Positions 15,966-25,059 of a stretch of 64,000 nucleotides of DNA are shown piece after piece. The notes under the pieces were generated by a model. That model was not told where the DNA came from. It ran no database searches and saw only the letters and a list, made by a program, of their open reading frames with translations. Position 1 is the stretch's first letter, and each line of letters begins with the position of its first letter. A program made the position numbers and the translations under genes. Source of the DNA: Desulfobacter sp. (GTDB lineage Bacteria > Desulfobacterota > Desulfobacteria > Desulfobacterales > Desulfobacteraceae); assembly GCA_028768525.1 (NCBI GenBank), contig CP054837.1:3840001-3904000 (forward strand), in the 5' to 3' direction.

Positions 15966-17576
15966 ATGACTGAATTTAAGTTTGATACCATGTTCCCCTT
16001 GGGGGAAGACACCACCGAGTACCGCCTGCTGACCAAGGACCATGTCAGGGTGAAGGAATTCGAAGGCAAAGAGGTCCTGCTGGTAGAACCCCAGGGCTTA
16101 AACCTGCTTTCCGAGACTGCGTTCAAGGATGTGGCCCACCTGTACCGGGTGGAACACCTGGAAAAGCTGCGGGACATCATTAATGATCCGGACAGTTCGG
16201 ATAATGACCGCTACGTGGCCCTGGAACTGCTTAAAAACGCCGCCATTTCAGCGGAAAAAGTTTATCCCATGTGCCAGGATACGGGCACGGCCATTGTCAT
16301 GGGCAAAAAAGGCCAGCAGGTCTGGACCTGGTCCGATGACGAGGAAGAGCTTTCCAGGGGCGCTTTTGAGGCCTATACCAAAAATTATCTGCGGTATTCC
16401 CAGAACGCGCCCCTGACCATGTACAAGGAGGCCAATACCAAGAACAACATGCCCGCCCAGGTGGACATCGCTTCGGTTCAGGGTGACGAATACAAGTTCC
16501 TGTTCATGGCCAAGGGGGGCGGGTCTGCCAACAAGACGGCCCTGTTCCAGATGACCAAGGCCGTGCTCAACTCCGAAGAGATTCTCATCAACTTCATGCT
16601 GGACAAGATGAAGGCGCTCGGCACTGCGGCCTGTCCGCCCTATCATATTGCCTTTGTCATCGGCGGCACCACGGCGGAACTCAACCTCAAGGCCGTGAAA
16701 CTGGCCTCTGCCCGGTATCTGGATTCCCTGCCCACCCAGGGCAGCGACACCGGCCACGCCTTCCGTGACACCGACCTGGAGGAAAAGGTGCTGGCCAGGT
16801 CCTATGACCTGGGACTGGGCGCCCAGTTCGGGGGCAAGCATTTCGCCCTGGATATCCGGGTCATCCGCATGCCCCGCCACGGTGCCTCCTGCCCCATCGG
16901 CATCGGGGTATCCTGTTCCGCCGACCGGCAGATCAAAGGCAAGATCACCCGGGAGGGCATCTTCCTGGAGCAGCTGGAAGAAGATCCGGGCAAATACCTG
17001 CCCGCATCCGAGCCTGAAATGGCGCCGGCCGTAGAGATCGACCTGAACCGGCCCATGGACGATATCCGGGCCGAATTATCCAAATATCCGGTGTCCACCC
17101 GCCTTTCCCTTTCCGGAAAGATCATTGTGGCCCGGGATATCGCCCATGCCAAGTTCATGGAGCGGTATGAGGCCGGCGAGGGCCTGCCCGACTATATTAA
17201 AAACCATATCATTTACTACGCCGGCCCGGCCAAAACACCTGACGGCCAGGCCTCGGGCGCCTTCGGACCCACCACGGCCGGCCGCATGGATCCCTATGTG
17301 CCCGTATTCCAGAAGGAAGGGGCCTCCATGATCATGCTGGCCAAGGGCAACAGGACCCAGCAGGTCACCGATGCCTGCAAGGAATACGGCGGGTTCTACC
17401 TGGGGTCCCCCGGCGGTCCTGCCGCCCGCCTGGGCAAGGATTTTATTAAAAAGGTGGAACTTGTGGAATACGAGGAACTGGGCATGGAAGCCGTGTACAT
17501 GATCACGGTGGAAAATTTCCCCGCCTTTATCATCGTGGACGACAAGGGCAATGATTTTTATGCCGGCCTGCTTTAA
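15966..17576 (+). CDS. fumA: Fumarate hydratase class I
   Basis: A 536-residue single-chain [4Fe-4S] fumarase (fused alpha-beta type). Cluster-ligand cysteines lie in YPMCQDTGTA, GTAACPPYHIAFVIGG and CPIGIGVSCSADRQIKG; the C-terminal beta part has GPTTAGRMD and GSPGGPAA. The frame is open 48 bases further upstream (15918), but AGGA at 15957-15960, 5 bases before ATG 15966, and family length favour 15966. It converts fumarate to malate, completing the pathway block, and a strong terminator follows. Oxygen-sensitive class I enzymes suit an anaerobe; a class II enzyme is encoded at 32125. Confidence 0.95.
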   Translation: MTEFKFDTMFPLGEDTTEYRLLTKDHVRVKEFEGKEVLLVEPQGLNLLSETAFKDVAHLYRVEHLEKLRDIINDPDSSDNDRYVALELLKNAAISAEKVYPMCQDTGTAIVMGKKGQQVWTWSDDEEELSRGAFEAYTKNYLRYSQNAPLTMYKEANTKNNMPAQVDIASVQGDEYKFLFMAKGGGSANKTALFQMTKAVLNSEEILINFMLDKMKALGTAACPPYHIAFVIGGTTAELNLKAVKLASARYLDSLPTQGSDTGHAFRDTDLEEKVLARSYDLGLGAQFGGKHFALDIRVIRMPRHGASCPIGIGVSCSADRQIKGKITREGIFLEQLEEDPGKYLPASEPEMAPAVEIDLNRPMDDIRAELSKYPVSTRLSLSGKIIVARDIAHAKFMERYEAGEGLPDYIKNHIIYYAGPAKTPDGQASGAFGPTTAGRMDPYVPVFQKEGASMIMLAKGNRTQQVTDACKEYGGFYLGSPGGPAARLGKDFIKKVELVEYEELGMEAVYMITVENFPAFIIVDDKGNDFYAGLL

Positions 17577-17600
17577 CCGCTAGTCACATCGCATTATAAA

Positions 17601-17629
17601 AAAACCCGGGTACTGCCCGGGTTTTTTTT
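17601..17629 (+). terminator. Rho-independent terminator of the mce-fum block
   Basis: AAACCCGGG and CCCGGGTTT form a perfect stem around a 5-base loop (TACTG), followed directly by a run of eight T residues. It lies 25 bases after the fumarase stop codon. Confidence 0.93.
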
Positions 17630-17725
17630 ATTTGGAGGGTCCTGGGACAGAGATTTGAAAATGATTTGGCAATGGAAAAAAAGGCTGGAATGTGGTAGGA
17701 TGGCTGGCGTATTTGGGGAGAATCA

Positions 17726-18028
17726 ATGAGACAATATATCGCTGGAATCATTTTTGTACTCATCGTCGGTGCAGGGATGGTTCGGGCCGACGAAATCGTT
17801 CTGGAAAACGGGAACATTTTTTCGGGCAATGTCCTGGCGCTGACCGAAGATACGGTGTCCATCCTGGTCGACGGAAAGAGTATCATCATTGAGAGAGATG
17901 ATGTTCATGCCGTATTTTTAGGGGAACAAACCCCTTTTTCATCCAAGGGGTATCCGGGCTTGAATGCAGGGAAGCATGATGGGGAACAACAAAGCCGCGG
18001 CACAGATCAAAAAATCGTTGAAAATTAG
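17726..18028 (+). CDS. Small exported hypothetical protein
   Basis: A 100-residue protein with a signal peptide (MRQYIAGIIFVLIVGAGMVRA, cleavage probably after VRA at about residue 21) and a short beta-rich mature part (EIVLENGNIFSGNVLAL) like the repeat-like strands of other small periplasmic proteins. The last 65 bases overlap the start of the following gene in another frame. Family not recognised. Confidence 0.6.
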   Translation: MRQYIAGIIFVLIVGAGMVRADEIVLENGNIFSGNVLALTEDTVSILVDGKSIIIERDDVHAVFLGEQTPFSSKGYPGLNAGKHDGEQQSRGTDQKIVEN

Positions 18029-18824
18029 GGCTGTCCTGTTTATTTGGGCAATCTGCCTGGGGCTGCTGCCCATGGCCGGGGAGGCTTTGGCAGAAGAGGA
18101 ACGCGCCCTTGACACCATTCATGTGGTCACCCCGGAATGGGCCGGGCAGACCAACCGTGACGGTTCAGGGCTCTTTTTTGAAATTGTCAGGGCGGTATAT
18201 GAGCCCGCCGGCATTCATATGGATTTTAAACTGGTTCCCTGGAAGCGGTGCCAGGCCATGCTGGCCACGCCGCGCTCCGATGCCGACGCCATGCTCTGTA
18301 CGTGGAAGCCCCATGCCCGGAAGCGGCGTCTGCTGACACCGGCATACCCCCTTTATGTGGAGCAGACCGCTGTCATCTTTAAAAAGGCGTCCAAGATATC
18401 CTGGCAGGGCATCCATTCCCTGGATTACAGGCGGGCGGTGTGGCTGAGGGGATACAACTACCACACCGATAGTCAAATGAAAAGCGTTCAACTCTCACTG
18501 CAGCATGAGGTGGATTCCTATGAAGAGGCATGGCGGCAGTTGAATTTGGACCGGTTTGATTTCTATATTGAGGCCCTCATAGACCTGGATGCGTATATCC
18601 GTGAAAAAAATATCGATATGCGCCTTTACCAGAAAGAGGTGCTCTGGCGGACCGATGCCTATGTGGCTTTTTCCAATACAGACCGGAGTCGGCGGCTCAT
18701 AGCGGTGTTTGACCGGGAAATGTCACAGCTTTTTCAATCCGGGCGGCTGGCGCAGATCTACCGCAAATGGAAGCAGCCCTTTTTTTCGGAGCACTGGGAG
18801 GCCGTTTCCCCGTCCAAAGAATAA
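17964..18824 (+). CDS. Periplasmic solute-binding protein (SBP_bac_3-like)
   Basis: A 286-residue protein with a long N-region and signal peptide (core AVLFIWAICLGLLPMAGEALA, about residues 24-44) followed by an extracellular solute-binding fold: IHVVTPEWAGQTNRDGSGLFFEIVRAVYE, DFKLVPWKRCQAML and YPLYVEQTAVIFKKA. It resembles single-gene polar amino-acid type binding proteins rather than an ABC transporter component, since no permease or ATPase is adjacent. It could be a sensor or orphan receptor. The 65-base overlap with the previous gene could shrink if an internal ATG (about 17979, MGNNKAAA) is used. Confidence 0.8.
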   Translation: MQGSMMGNNKAAAQIKKSLKIRAVLFIWAICLGLLPMAGEALAEEERALDTIHVVTPEWAGQTNRDGSGLFFEIVRAVYEPAGIHMDFKLVPWKRCQAMLATPRSDADAMLCTWKPHARKRRLLTPAYPLYVEQTAVIFKKASKISWQGIHSLDYRRAVWLRGYNYHTDSQMKSVQLSLQHEVDSYEEAWRQLNLDRFDFYIEALIDLDAYIREKNIDMRLYQKEVLWRTDAYVAFSNTDRSRRLIAVFDREMSQLFQSGRLAQIYRKWKQPFFSEHWEAVSPSKE

Positions 18825-18860
18825 AATCCCCTTTCAAGGCCATTCTGGGCCTTGGTAGAC

Positions 18861-20099
18861 TCAAAGATTTCCAGATAGTTTTAATACATTGTTATTGATG
18901 GCCAGGTTCATTTCCCTGTGGATGAATTCGTGGTGATGGGGCGCAAAGGGAAGGAATATCAATGAAACGGCCCTGGCCTTGATCCGGGCATCGGCAATAA
19001 CCGGAAGATGGTCCTTCAGGGGCCTGGCCAGGGAGGCCAGGGTCAGCCGGATGCTCTGGATGGCCTCGGTTGCCGGCAGGGTAATGGGCATATGGGTGTT
19101 TTTCCTTATTTTCTGGTCTAGTCCGGGGACCGGCTGGGCAAGGGTGACCTGGCGGGAGATGCGCAAAAACACCTTGGGCCTGATTTTAAAGGCCGGCGCC
19201 CAGAAATGGAGTTCATCCGGTGCCGGGTCCAGGGCACCGGCGCCGGGAAGATTGGCCAGTGCCATGAGGTCTTTCCGGGTGTTCAGCGCCATCCCGCTGA
19301 CCTCTGCTGAAATTTTCCAGAAGGGAATGAGCACATCCTCGGGCGTATCGGTTCCTGCCTCGCCGAACCGGATCCGGGCAAGCGCATCCTGCCTGGCCTG
19401 CCAGAGGCTGTCGCAGTTTTTGCAGAGCAGCACCAGGGAGTCGGACTGCCCTTCAAGGTCCCAGCCGCATCCCGGGCATACCCCGGATAGGATGCGGGTT
19501 TCCTTTTCCGGCCGGCAAAGGTCCTTGTCCGTATACTCCCCGAGGGAATCGGCGCTGCCCAGGGGGGTGTTGAGCACCCCGTCAAAGAGCTGTTCCCCTG
19601 CCCGGTAGACCGGGGAATATATCAGGCTGACGGCCTCGCCGATGTCTTCGGTGATCAATGCATTCCTGACGGATTTGGTCCGGCCGGAAAGGGCGGCCAG
19701 GCTGTCGCTGAGGGGGCGGGGCCGCAGGAATTTTCCCTTTGTCCTCACCGATACCCGTCTGAGTTTAAGGGCCTGGGAGCGGAAGCCCAGGGAAAAGGGC
19801 ACCTTTTGCGGGGGATTGGCAGCGGCCAGGCAGGAGACATCGGTGAACCAGTGGTCCACACCGGACGGGGTGCAGGCGTACTGCACCCCCTTGAACCGCC
19901 AATAGGGCATGAACAAAAGCTCTGTGTCTTGGGGAATATCCTTATGGGGCGCCAGAAAAAAACGCCCGAATCCTTTCTGGGCAATGCAGGATCTGACCCG
20001 GCAATAGGGGCAGACAAAGAACCGGTCCGCCTCATCCAGAAACACCGGCGCCCCGCAGGAGGGGCAGTGATGTTCGACCGAAAAGTTAATGGCGTTCAC
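18861..20099 (-). CDS. Zinc-ribbon hypothetical protein paired with SPFH protein
   Basis: A 412-residue protein with an N-terminal zinc ribbon (CPSCGAPVFL..FVCPYCRVRSC, about residues 13-37) and a second ribbon near residue 215 (CPGCGWDL..LLCKNCDSLW). The remainder is soluble and resembles no family I can name; it contains repeated mentions of aromatic-rich strands such as LLFMPYWRFKGVQYAC. Its start overlaps the end of the SPFH gene by 14 bases, so the two are co-translated and probably act together at a membrane or in a complex. Confidence 0.75.
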   Translation of the reverse strand: MNAINFSVEHHCPSCGAPVFLDEADRFFVCPYCRVRSCIAQKGFGRFFLAPHKDIPQDTELLFMPYWRFKGVQYACTPSGVDHWFTDVSCLAAANPPQKVPFSLGFRSQALKLRRVSVRTKGKFLRPRPLSDSLAALSGRTKSVRNALITEDIGEAVSLIYSPVYRAGEQLFDGVLNTPLGSADSLGEYTDKDLCRPEKETRILSGVCPGCGWDLEGQSDSLVLLCKNCDSLWQARQDALARIRFGEAGTDTPEDVLIPFWKISAEVSGMALNTRKDLMALANLPGAGALDPAPDELHFWAPAFKIRPKVFLRISRQVTLAQPVPGLDQKIRKNTHMPITLPATEAIQSIRLTLASLARPLKDHLPVIADARIKARAVSLIFLPFAPHHHEFIHREMNLAINNNVLKLSGNL

Positions 20100-21216
20100 C
20101 GCATTGGTCGCAGAACACCGCGTTGTTCAGGTTTTCCGCCCCGCATTTTTTACAGAATTTGGTGTCCGTTGCTTTTTCGCAGGCCGTGCCGCACCTGGGG
20201 CAGAATCGGGTCTCCGGGGTGATGTTTTTCCCGCATTGGCTGCACTTGTCCAGTATCACCTGCTGGTGGCCGCAGGAGGGGCAGAAGTTGGCGTCCGCCT
20301 GGATTTTGCTTTTGCATTCCGGGCAGGTGGTTTTGGCGGTGGTTTCCCCGGCGGTGCCGCCCATGGCCTGGGCAAATACCCCGGGCAGCATCATGCCCAC
20401 CCCCATGCCCATGCCGGCACCGGCGCCGTCGGAGGCCAGCCCGCCGTTTCCTTCGGCAATTTTTTCCATGGCCATGGCTGTTTTCATTTGCATGAGCCGG
20501 TTCATGTCGTCAAACACCTCCACCCGGCTTTTGTCGTCAATGGCCTTCTGGACTTCAGGGGGCGGGGTGATGGCATTGATGTAAAGGTTGCTCAGGGCCA
20601 GGCCGAATTGTGAAAAGTCCTCTTTTACCCGCTCGGCCAGTCCCTGGGCCAGTTCATCATACTGGGCGGGCAGATCAAAGATAGAGGTGATCTGTTCGCC
20701 GATATAGTCGTTGAACCGGGAAACCACCACCCGGCTCAGGTACTGGCTGATGTCCTCGGTGGTGAACAGGCCCTGGGTGCCGGCGATGCGGTTGATGAAC
20801 AGGGCCGGCTGGACAATGCGCATGTTGAATATGCCGAAGGCCCTCAGCCGCACCAGGCCCAGTTCCTTGTCCTTGAAAGCCACCGGGTCCCGGGTGCCCC
20901 ATTTAAGGTTGGTGAAGGTCTTGAGGTTGGTGAAGTAGACTTCGGCCCGCAGGGGGCTGGTCATGCCCCAGGGCAGGCTGGCAATCTTGGTCAGCACCGG
21001 GATATTGGCGGTCTTGAGGGTGTGGCGGCCGGGCCCGAATGCGCCTACGGCCTTGCCGTTGTAGAAGAATACAGCGGCCTGGCTTTCCCTTACCGTAAGC
21101 TGGGCGCCGTATTTGATTTCGGCGGAACCGGTTTCCGGCAGGCGGTAAACCAGGGCATCCCCGGTATCGTCCAGCCATTCAAGTACTTCAAGAAAAATCA
21201 GGTTGTTGGTGCCCAC
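20086..21216 (-). CDS. SPFH-domain protein with C-terminal zinc ribbons
   Basis: A 376-residue protein. Residues about 30-230 form an SPFH (stomatin/prohibitin/flotillin-like) domain of the 'virion core protein' YdjI type, including QAAVFFYNGKAVGAFGPGRHTL and LYINAITPPPEVQKAIDDKSR. A glycine/methionine-rich linker (AGAGMGMGVGMMLPG) leads to four CxxC pairs in about residues 290-374 (CPECKSK, CPSCGHQ, CSQCGKN, CPRCGTA, CKKCGAE, CDQCGERH). There is no clear membrane segment. Related bacterial proteins assemble on membranes under stress. It is followed by a zinc-ribbon partner gene. Confidence 0.85.
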   Translation of the reverse strand: MGTNNLIFLEVLEWLDDTGDALVYRLPETGSAEIKYGAQLTVRESQAAVFFYNGKAVGAFGPGRHTLKTANIPVLTKIASLPWGMTSPLRAEVYFTNLKTFTNLKWGTRDPVAFKDKELGLVRLRAFGIFNMRIVQPALFINRIAGTQGLFTTEDISQYLSRVVVSRFNDYIGEQITSIFDLPAQYDELAQGLAERVKEDFSQFGLALSNLYINAITPPPEVQKAIDDKSRVEVFDDMNRLMQMKTAMAMEKIAEGNGGLASDGAGAGMGMGVGMMLPGVFAQAMGGTAGETTAKTTCPECKSKIQADANFCPSCGHQQVILDKCSQCGKNITPETRFCPRCGTACEKATDTKFCKKCGAENLNNAVFCDQCGERH

Positions 21217-21402
21217 GGTATTTCTCCTTCAGTTATGGATCATTTTTTTGGGGGTATCGGGTACGCTTTCCGGTGATTTAAGCGGTGCCCAAAAAATCGT
21301 CTGGATAGTATCGTTTCCATCTGGATGAGATTAATTTGTTATGCACCTATTGTCAAGCCGGGTCATCCGGGCGGGCATTTTAACATTCGGGGGGAAAGGA
21401 AG

Positions 21403-21430
21403 GGGGGGATGCTGAGAATGGCATCCCCCC
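21403..21430 (-). terminator. Hairpin downstream of xsc
   Basis: GGGGGGATGC (21403-21412) and GCATCCCCCC (21421-21430) form a perfect 10-base stem with an 8-base loop, 33 bases after the xsc stop codon on the minus strand. No T-run follows, so it may stabilise the 3' end rather than terminate on its own. Confidence 0.6.
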
Positions 21431-21463
21431 GGATATTGGATAAACGGGCTCCTCGGATTGGGA

Positions 21464-23242
21464 TCAGGCGCCTTTCTGGGGCCTCATATCCGCCATATTT
21501 ATGCCGGCAACGGACACGGGCTTTTTCATGGCGTCACGGCGGAAGGGTTCGCCCAATTCCATGTTGGTCATGACTTCGATGAATGTTGTTTTACCGTCTT
21601 CCATCTGGGTTTTGATGGCGGCGTCAAGCTGATGGGTCAGTTCGTCCATGGTCCATGCTTTCACGCCGATAAGGCCGCAGGCTTTGGCGATTTCGGAGTA
21701 GTGGACCTGGCGGTCCAGTTCGGTGCCCACGAAATTATCGTCGAACCAGAGGGTGGTGTTCCGCTTTTCGGCGCCCCAGTGGTAGTTGCGGAAGATGATC
21801 ATGGTGATGGCGGGCCAGTCGTCGCGGCCGCAGGCGGTCATTTCGTTCATGGATATACCGAAGGCCCCGTCCCCGGCAAAACCGACAACCGGCATATCGG
21901 GATGGGCGATTTTGGCGCCCAGGATGGCGGGGAAACCGTATCCGCAGGGGCCGAACATACCGGGGGCCAGATATTTGCGGCCGGCTTCGAAGGTGGGGTA
22001 GGCATTGCCAATGGCGCAGGAATTGCCGATGTCAGAGGATATAATGGCGTCCTGGGGCAGGGCCTTTTTGATGGCCCGCCATGCCATGCGGGAGGTGATC
22101 TTTTCGGGATCGGCTTCCTGGGCCCGGGCATTCCAGGTGGTGCCCGGATCGTCATGTTCATGGTCCATGGTCGAAAGTTCGGATTCCCAGGCTCCCTTGG
22201 TGGATTCGATCAGGGCCCTGCGCTCTGCACGGCCGGCATCGCCTGCGGTGTCGGAAAGCTGTGCCAGGATCCCCTTGGCAACTTTTTTGGCGTCGCCCAC
22301 AATCCCTACGGTAACCGGCTTGGTCAGGCCGATGCGGTCGGGGTTGATATCCACCTGGATGATGGCCGCATCCTTGGGCCAGTAATCAATGCCGTAACCG
22401 GGCAGGGTGGAAAAGGGGTTAAGGCGGGTGCCCAGGGCCAGGACAACGTCGGCTTTGGCGATCAGCTCCATGCCGGCCTTGGACCCGTTGTATCCCAGGG
22501 GGCCTGCAAACAGGGGATGGGAGCCTGGGAATGCATCGTTGTGCTGGTAGCCGCAGCAGACCGGGGCATCCAGCCGCTCGGCCAGGGCCTTGGCATCTTC
22601 AATGGCATTGCCGATGACAACGCCGCCGCCGTTTAGGATGACGGGGAATCTGGCCGTGGAGAGCAGTTCAGCCGCCCTGGCAAGGGCTGCTTCTCCGCCG
22701 GCCGGCCGTTCAAACTCCACAACGGCCGGCAGCTCAATATCAATCACCTGGGTCCAGAAGTCCCGGGGGACGTTGATCTGGGCGGGTGCAGATGCCCGTT
22801 TGGCCTGTAGGATCACCCGGTTCAGCACCTCAGCCATGCGGGAGGGATGGAGCACCTCCTCCTGGTAGGCCACCATGTCTTCAAAGATGGCCATCTGGGG
22901 CACTTCCTGGAATCCGCCCTGGCCCATGGTCATATTGGCGGCCTGGGGGGTCACCAGCAGGAGGGGGGTATGGTTCCAGTACGCTGTTTTTACAGGCGTG
23001 ACGAAATTGGTGATCCCGGGGCCGTTCTGGGCAATCATCATGGACATTTTGCCGGAAGCGCGGGTAAATCCGTCTGCCATCATGCCGGCGTTGCCTTCAT
23101 GGCCGCAGTCCCAGAACGTGATCCCGGCTTTAGGGAAAAGGTCTGAAACCGGCATCATGGCCGAGCCGATGATACCGAAGGCGTTGTCTATACCATGCAT
23201 CTGCAATATTTTTACAAATGCTTCTTCTGTGGTCATTTTCAT
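21464..23242 (-). CDS. xsc: Sulfoacetaldehyde acetyltransferase
   Basis: A 592-residue ThDP enzyme that closely follows the Xsc sequence I know: KMTTEEAFVKILQMHGI, FWDCGHEGNAGMMADGFTRA, YWNHTPLLLVTPQAAN, INVPRDFWTQVIDIELP, PVCCGYQHNDAFPGSHPL, GYGIDYWPKDAAIIQVDI and RNYHWGAEKRNTTLWFDDNF. The reaction is phosphate + sulfoacetaldehyde to acetyl phosphate + sulfite. The ThDP motif GDGAFGISMNEM is present. The start has GGAGG 8 bases upstream. It is the last gene of a TetR-controlled operon. The usual partner pta and the taurine-to-sulfoacetaldehyde genes are not in the window, so the upstream substrate is unknown. In a sulfate reducer the released sulfite would be an electron acceptor. Confidence 0.9.
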   Translation of the reverse strand: MKMTTEEAFVKILQMHGIDNAFGIIGSAMMPVSDLFPKAGITFWDCGHEGNAGMMADGFTRASGKMSMMIAQNGPGITNFVTPVKTAYWNHTPLLLVTPQAANMTMGQGGFQEVPQMAIFEDMVAYQEEVLHPSRMAEVLNRVILQAKRASAPAQINVPRDFWTQVIDIELPAVVEFERPAGGEAALARAAELLSTARFPVILNGGGVVIGNAIEDAKALAERLDAPVCCGYQHNDAFPGSHPLFAGPLGYNGSKAGMELIAKADVVLALGTRLNPFSTLPGYGIDYWPKDAAIIQVDINPDRIGLTKPVTVGIVGDAKKVAKGILAQLSDTAGDAGRAERRALIESTKGAWESELSTMDHEHDDPGTTWNARAQEADPEKITSRMAWRAIKKALPQDAIISSDIGNSCAIGNAYPTFEAGRKYLAPGMFGPCGYGFPAILGAKIAHPDMPVVGFAGDGAFGISMNEMTACGRDDWPAITMIIFRNYHWGAEKRNTTLWFDDNFVGTELDRQVHYSEIAKACGLIGVKAWTMDELTHQLDAAIKTQMEDGKTTFIEVMTNMELGEPFRRDAMKKPVSVAGINMADMRPQKGA

Positions 23243-23277
23243 TATCTTTCCTCCATTAATACTTTATTGCTCCGGTT

Positions 23278-24087
23278 TCATTTCAATTCTGAACTGAACT
23301 GCCGTGTCATGAGCCGTTCATAAAGCGTCGGCTTCAACCGTGAAATCAGGTATCCCAGTTTTCCGAAGAAGGTGAAGACCATCATGGGGCGTTCCTTCTC
23401 CACGCCTTTTCTGATCTGGGCGGCGACGAACCCGGGCGTCTGCTGCTTTCCGATCCGGGTCTGTTTGTGGCGGGTTATATTGCCGTCGCCGCCCAGGGCG
23501 CGGGTCTGCAGATTGGTCTCGATGAATCCGGGGCAGATGATCATGACGTGGACCCCCCGATGCCGCAATTCACACCGCAGAGAGGTGAAAAAACCGTGGA
23601 GCGCATGTTTGGATGCGGCATATCCGCAACGGGCGAGCAAGGGGGCAATTCCTGCAATGGATTCGTTGACGACGATACTGCCCCGGCTGTCCAGCAGATG
23701 GGCAAGGGCCGCCTTTGTCATATACACCGAACCGAAAAAGTTGACGGCCATGACCTTTTCCACCACCGAAACCGTTGTTTCTTCAAACAGGCTTCTTTGG
23801 GTGATCCCCGCGTTATTGAACAGAAGATCAATGGAGCCGAACCGCTTTATGGTTTCTTCCACTGTCTGTTTGCAGGCATGCTCATCCGTGACATCACATT
23901 CAAGGGCAAGAACATCATGGTTTTTGGATTCAAATTCCTGTTGCCTGAGGGCGAGGGTTTCGCCGTCCATATCTGCCAGAACGATGTTGGCGCCGGCACC
24001 TGCAAATTCCCAGGCCGTGGCAAGGCCGATGCCCGACGCGCCTCCGGTGATGAGAACGGTTTTCCCGCCAAAAGAGCGCCTAGGCAC
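23278..24087 (-). CDS. Short-chain dehydrogenase/reductase (11-beta-HSD/DHRS-like)
   Basis: A 269-residue SDR with cofactor loop TGGASGIGLA (about residues 13-22), the LFNNAG motif, catalytic Ser in VVNESIAG and YAASK. An extended C-terminus (KKxLGYLISRLKPTLYERLMTRQ) follows the core. The GTG start lies inside the end of the transporter gene, overlapping by 8 bases. The substrate is unknown; in this operon it could oxidise or reduce an alcohol/aldehyde or hydroxy-sulfonate intermediate (inference). Confidence 0.85.
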   Translation of the reverse strand: MPRRSFGGKTVLITGGASGIGLATAWEFAGAGANIVLADMDGETLALRQQEFESKNHDVLALECDVTDEHACKQTVEETIKRFGSIDLLFNNAGITQRSLFEETTVSVVEKVMAVNFFGSVYMTKAALAHLLDSRGSIVVNESIAGIAPLLARCGYAASKHALHGFFTSLRCELRHRGVHVMIICPGFIETNLQTRALGGDGNITRHKQTRIGKQQTPGFVAAQIRKGVEKERPMMVFTFFGKLGYLISRLKPTLYERLMTRQFSSELK

Positions 24088-25006
24088 GGGTCACCCCCAA
24101 ATTCTGTTTTTTGATTCTGGCAAAGAAAAAGGCGGTGGCAAGCCCGGCAATAATATGCCAGATGCCCCACCAGGCAACCAGAATGGCCATTCCCCCCAGG
24201 CCGTCAAAAAAGTTAAACACAAGAATCAGGCCCAGGGCGGAATTCTGAATCCCCACTTCCACACACACCGCCCTGCAGTCGGGTTCGGGCAGCCCCATTA
24301 ATTTGCCGGCCCAGTAACCGATGTTCAATGCCAGGGCATTATGAAGAAGCACGGCGAAGACCACAATGCCCACATAGCTTAAAAAGTGCTGCCAGTTGGC
24401 AGCCAGGGCCCCGCAGACGATGAGGATGAAAAAGACCAGGGAAAATATCTTAAAGGGTTTTCTCACCTTTTCGGCAAGGCCCGGCATATATTTGCCGATG
24501 CTCATCCCAAGGATCAGGGGAATTCCCAGAATCAGGAATACGGCGATAAAAACGTCCACAGGATCAAGGCTGACCCGGCGCAGGATGGGTTCCGTGGCCG
24601 GGTTCAGGCGGCCCCAAAGGGAGAGGTTCAAGGGTGTCATGAAAATGGCGGCCACGGTGGATACGGCTGTCATGGAGATGGACACCGCGCTGTTCCCCCT
24701 GGCCAGGTAGGTAATGATGTTGGACAGGTTTCCCCCGGGGCATGCCGCCACCAGCATCATGCCCAGCGCAATGGAGGGGTAGGGCTTTAAAATCATCACC
24801 AGCAGAAAGGTAAAGGCCGGCAACAGGATGAACTGGGCCGCAAGCCCTATGGCCGGCGCTTTGGGGCTTGCAATAATTCGTTTAAAATCTTCAAAACGTA
24901 ATTCAATGGCCACCCCAAGCATCATCAGGCCGATGGCCCCGTTGATGATGGCAATGCCCGCCGGGTTGAAATTCAATTGAACCTGGTCAAGTGCCGCTGG
25001 ATCCAT
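24080..25006 (-). CDS. Bile acid:sodium symporter (BASS) family transporter
   Basis: A 308-residue membrane protein with nine to ten hydrophobic segments. The family signature ACPGGNLSNIITYLARGNSAVSISMT (split across TM4/TM5) and the second half VEVGIQNSALGLILV are present, marking the two unwound-helix substrate/sodium sites of BASS. Family members move bile acids, 2-oxoacids, pantoate or small carboxylates; the substrate here is unknown. It sits between xsc/SDR and the second ThDP gene in the operon, so it is the best candidate for the pathway's importer. Confidence 0.88.
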   Translation of the reverse strand: MDPAALDQVQLNFNPAGIAIINGAIGLMMLGVAIELRFEDFKRIIASPKAPAIGLAAQFILLPAFTFLLVMILKPYPSIALGMMLVAACPGGNLSNIITYLARGNSAVSISMTAVSTVAAIFMTPLNLSLWGRLNPATEPILRRVSLDPVDVFIAVFLILGIPLILGMSIGKYMPGLAEKVRKPFKIFSLVFFILIVCGALAANWQHFLSYVGIVVFAVLLHNALALNIGYWAGKLMGLPEPDCRAVCVEVGIQNSALGLILVFNFFDGLGGMAILVAWWGIWHIIAGLATAFFFARIKKQNLGVTRA

Positions 25007-25059
25007 ATTCCCCCCTTTCGCCCCGTATCCGGGGCGCCTGCATTTTGAAAATTTACATT

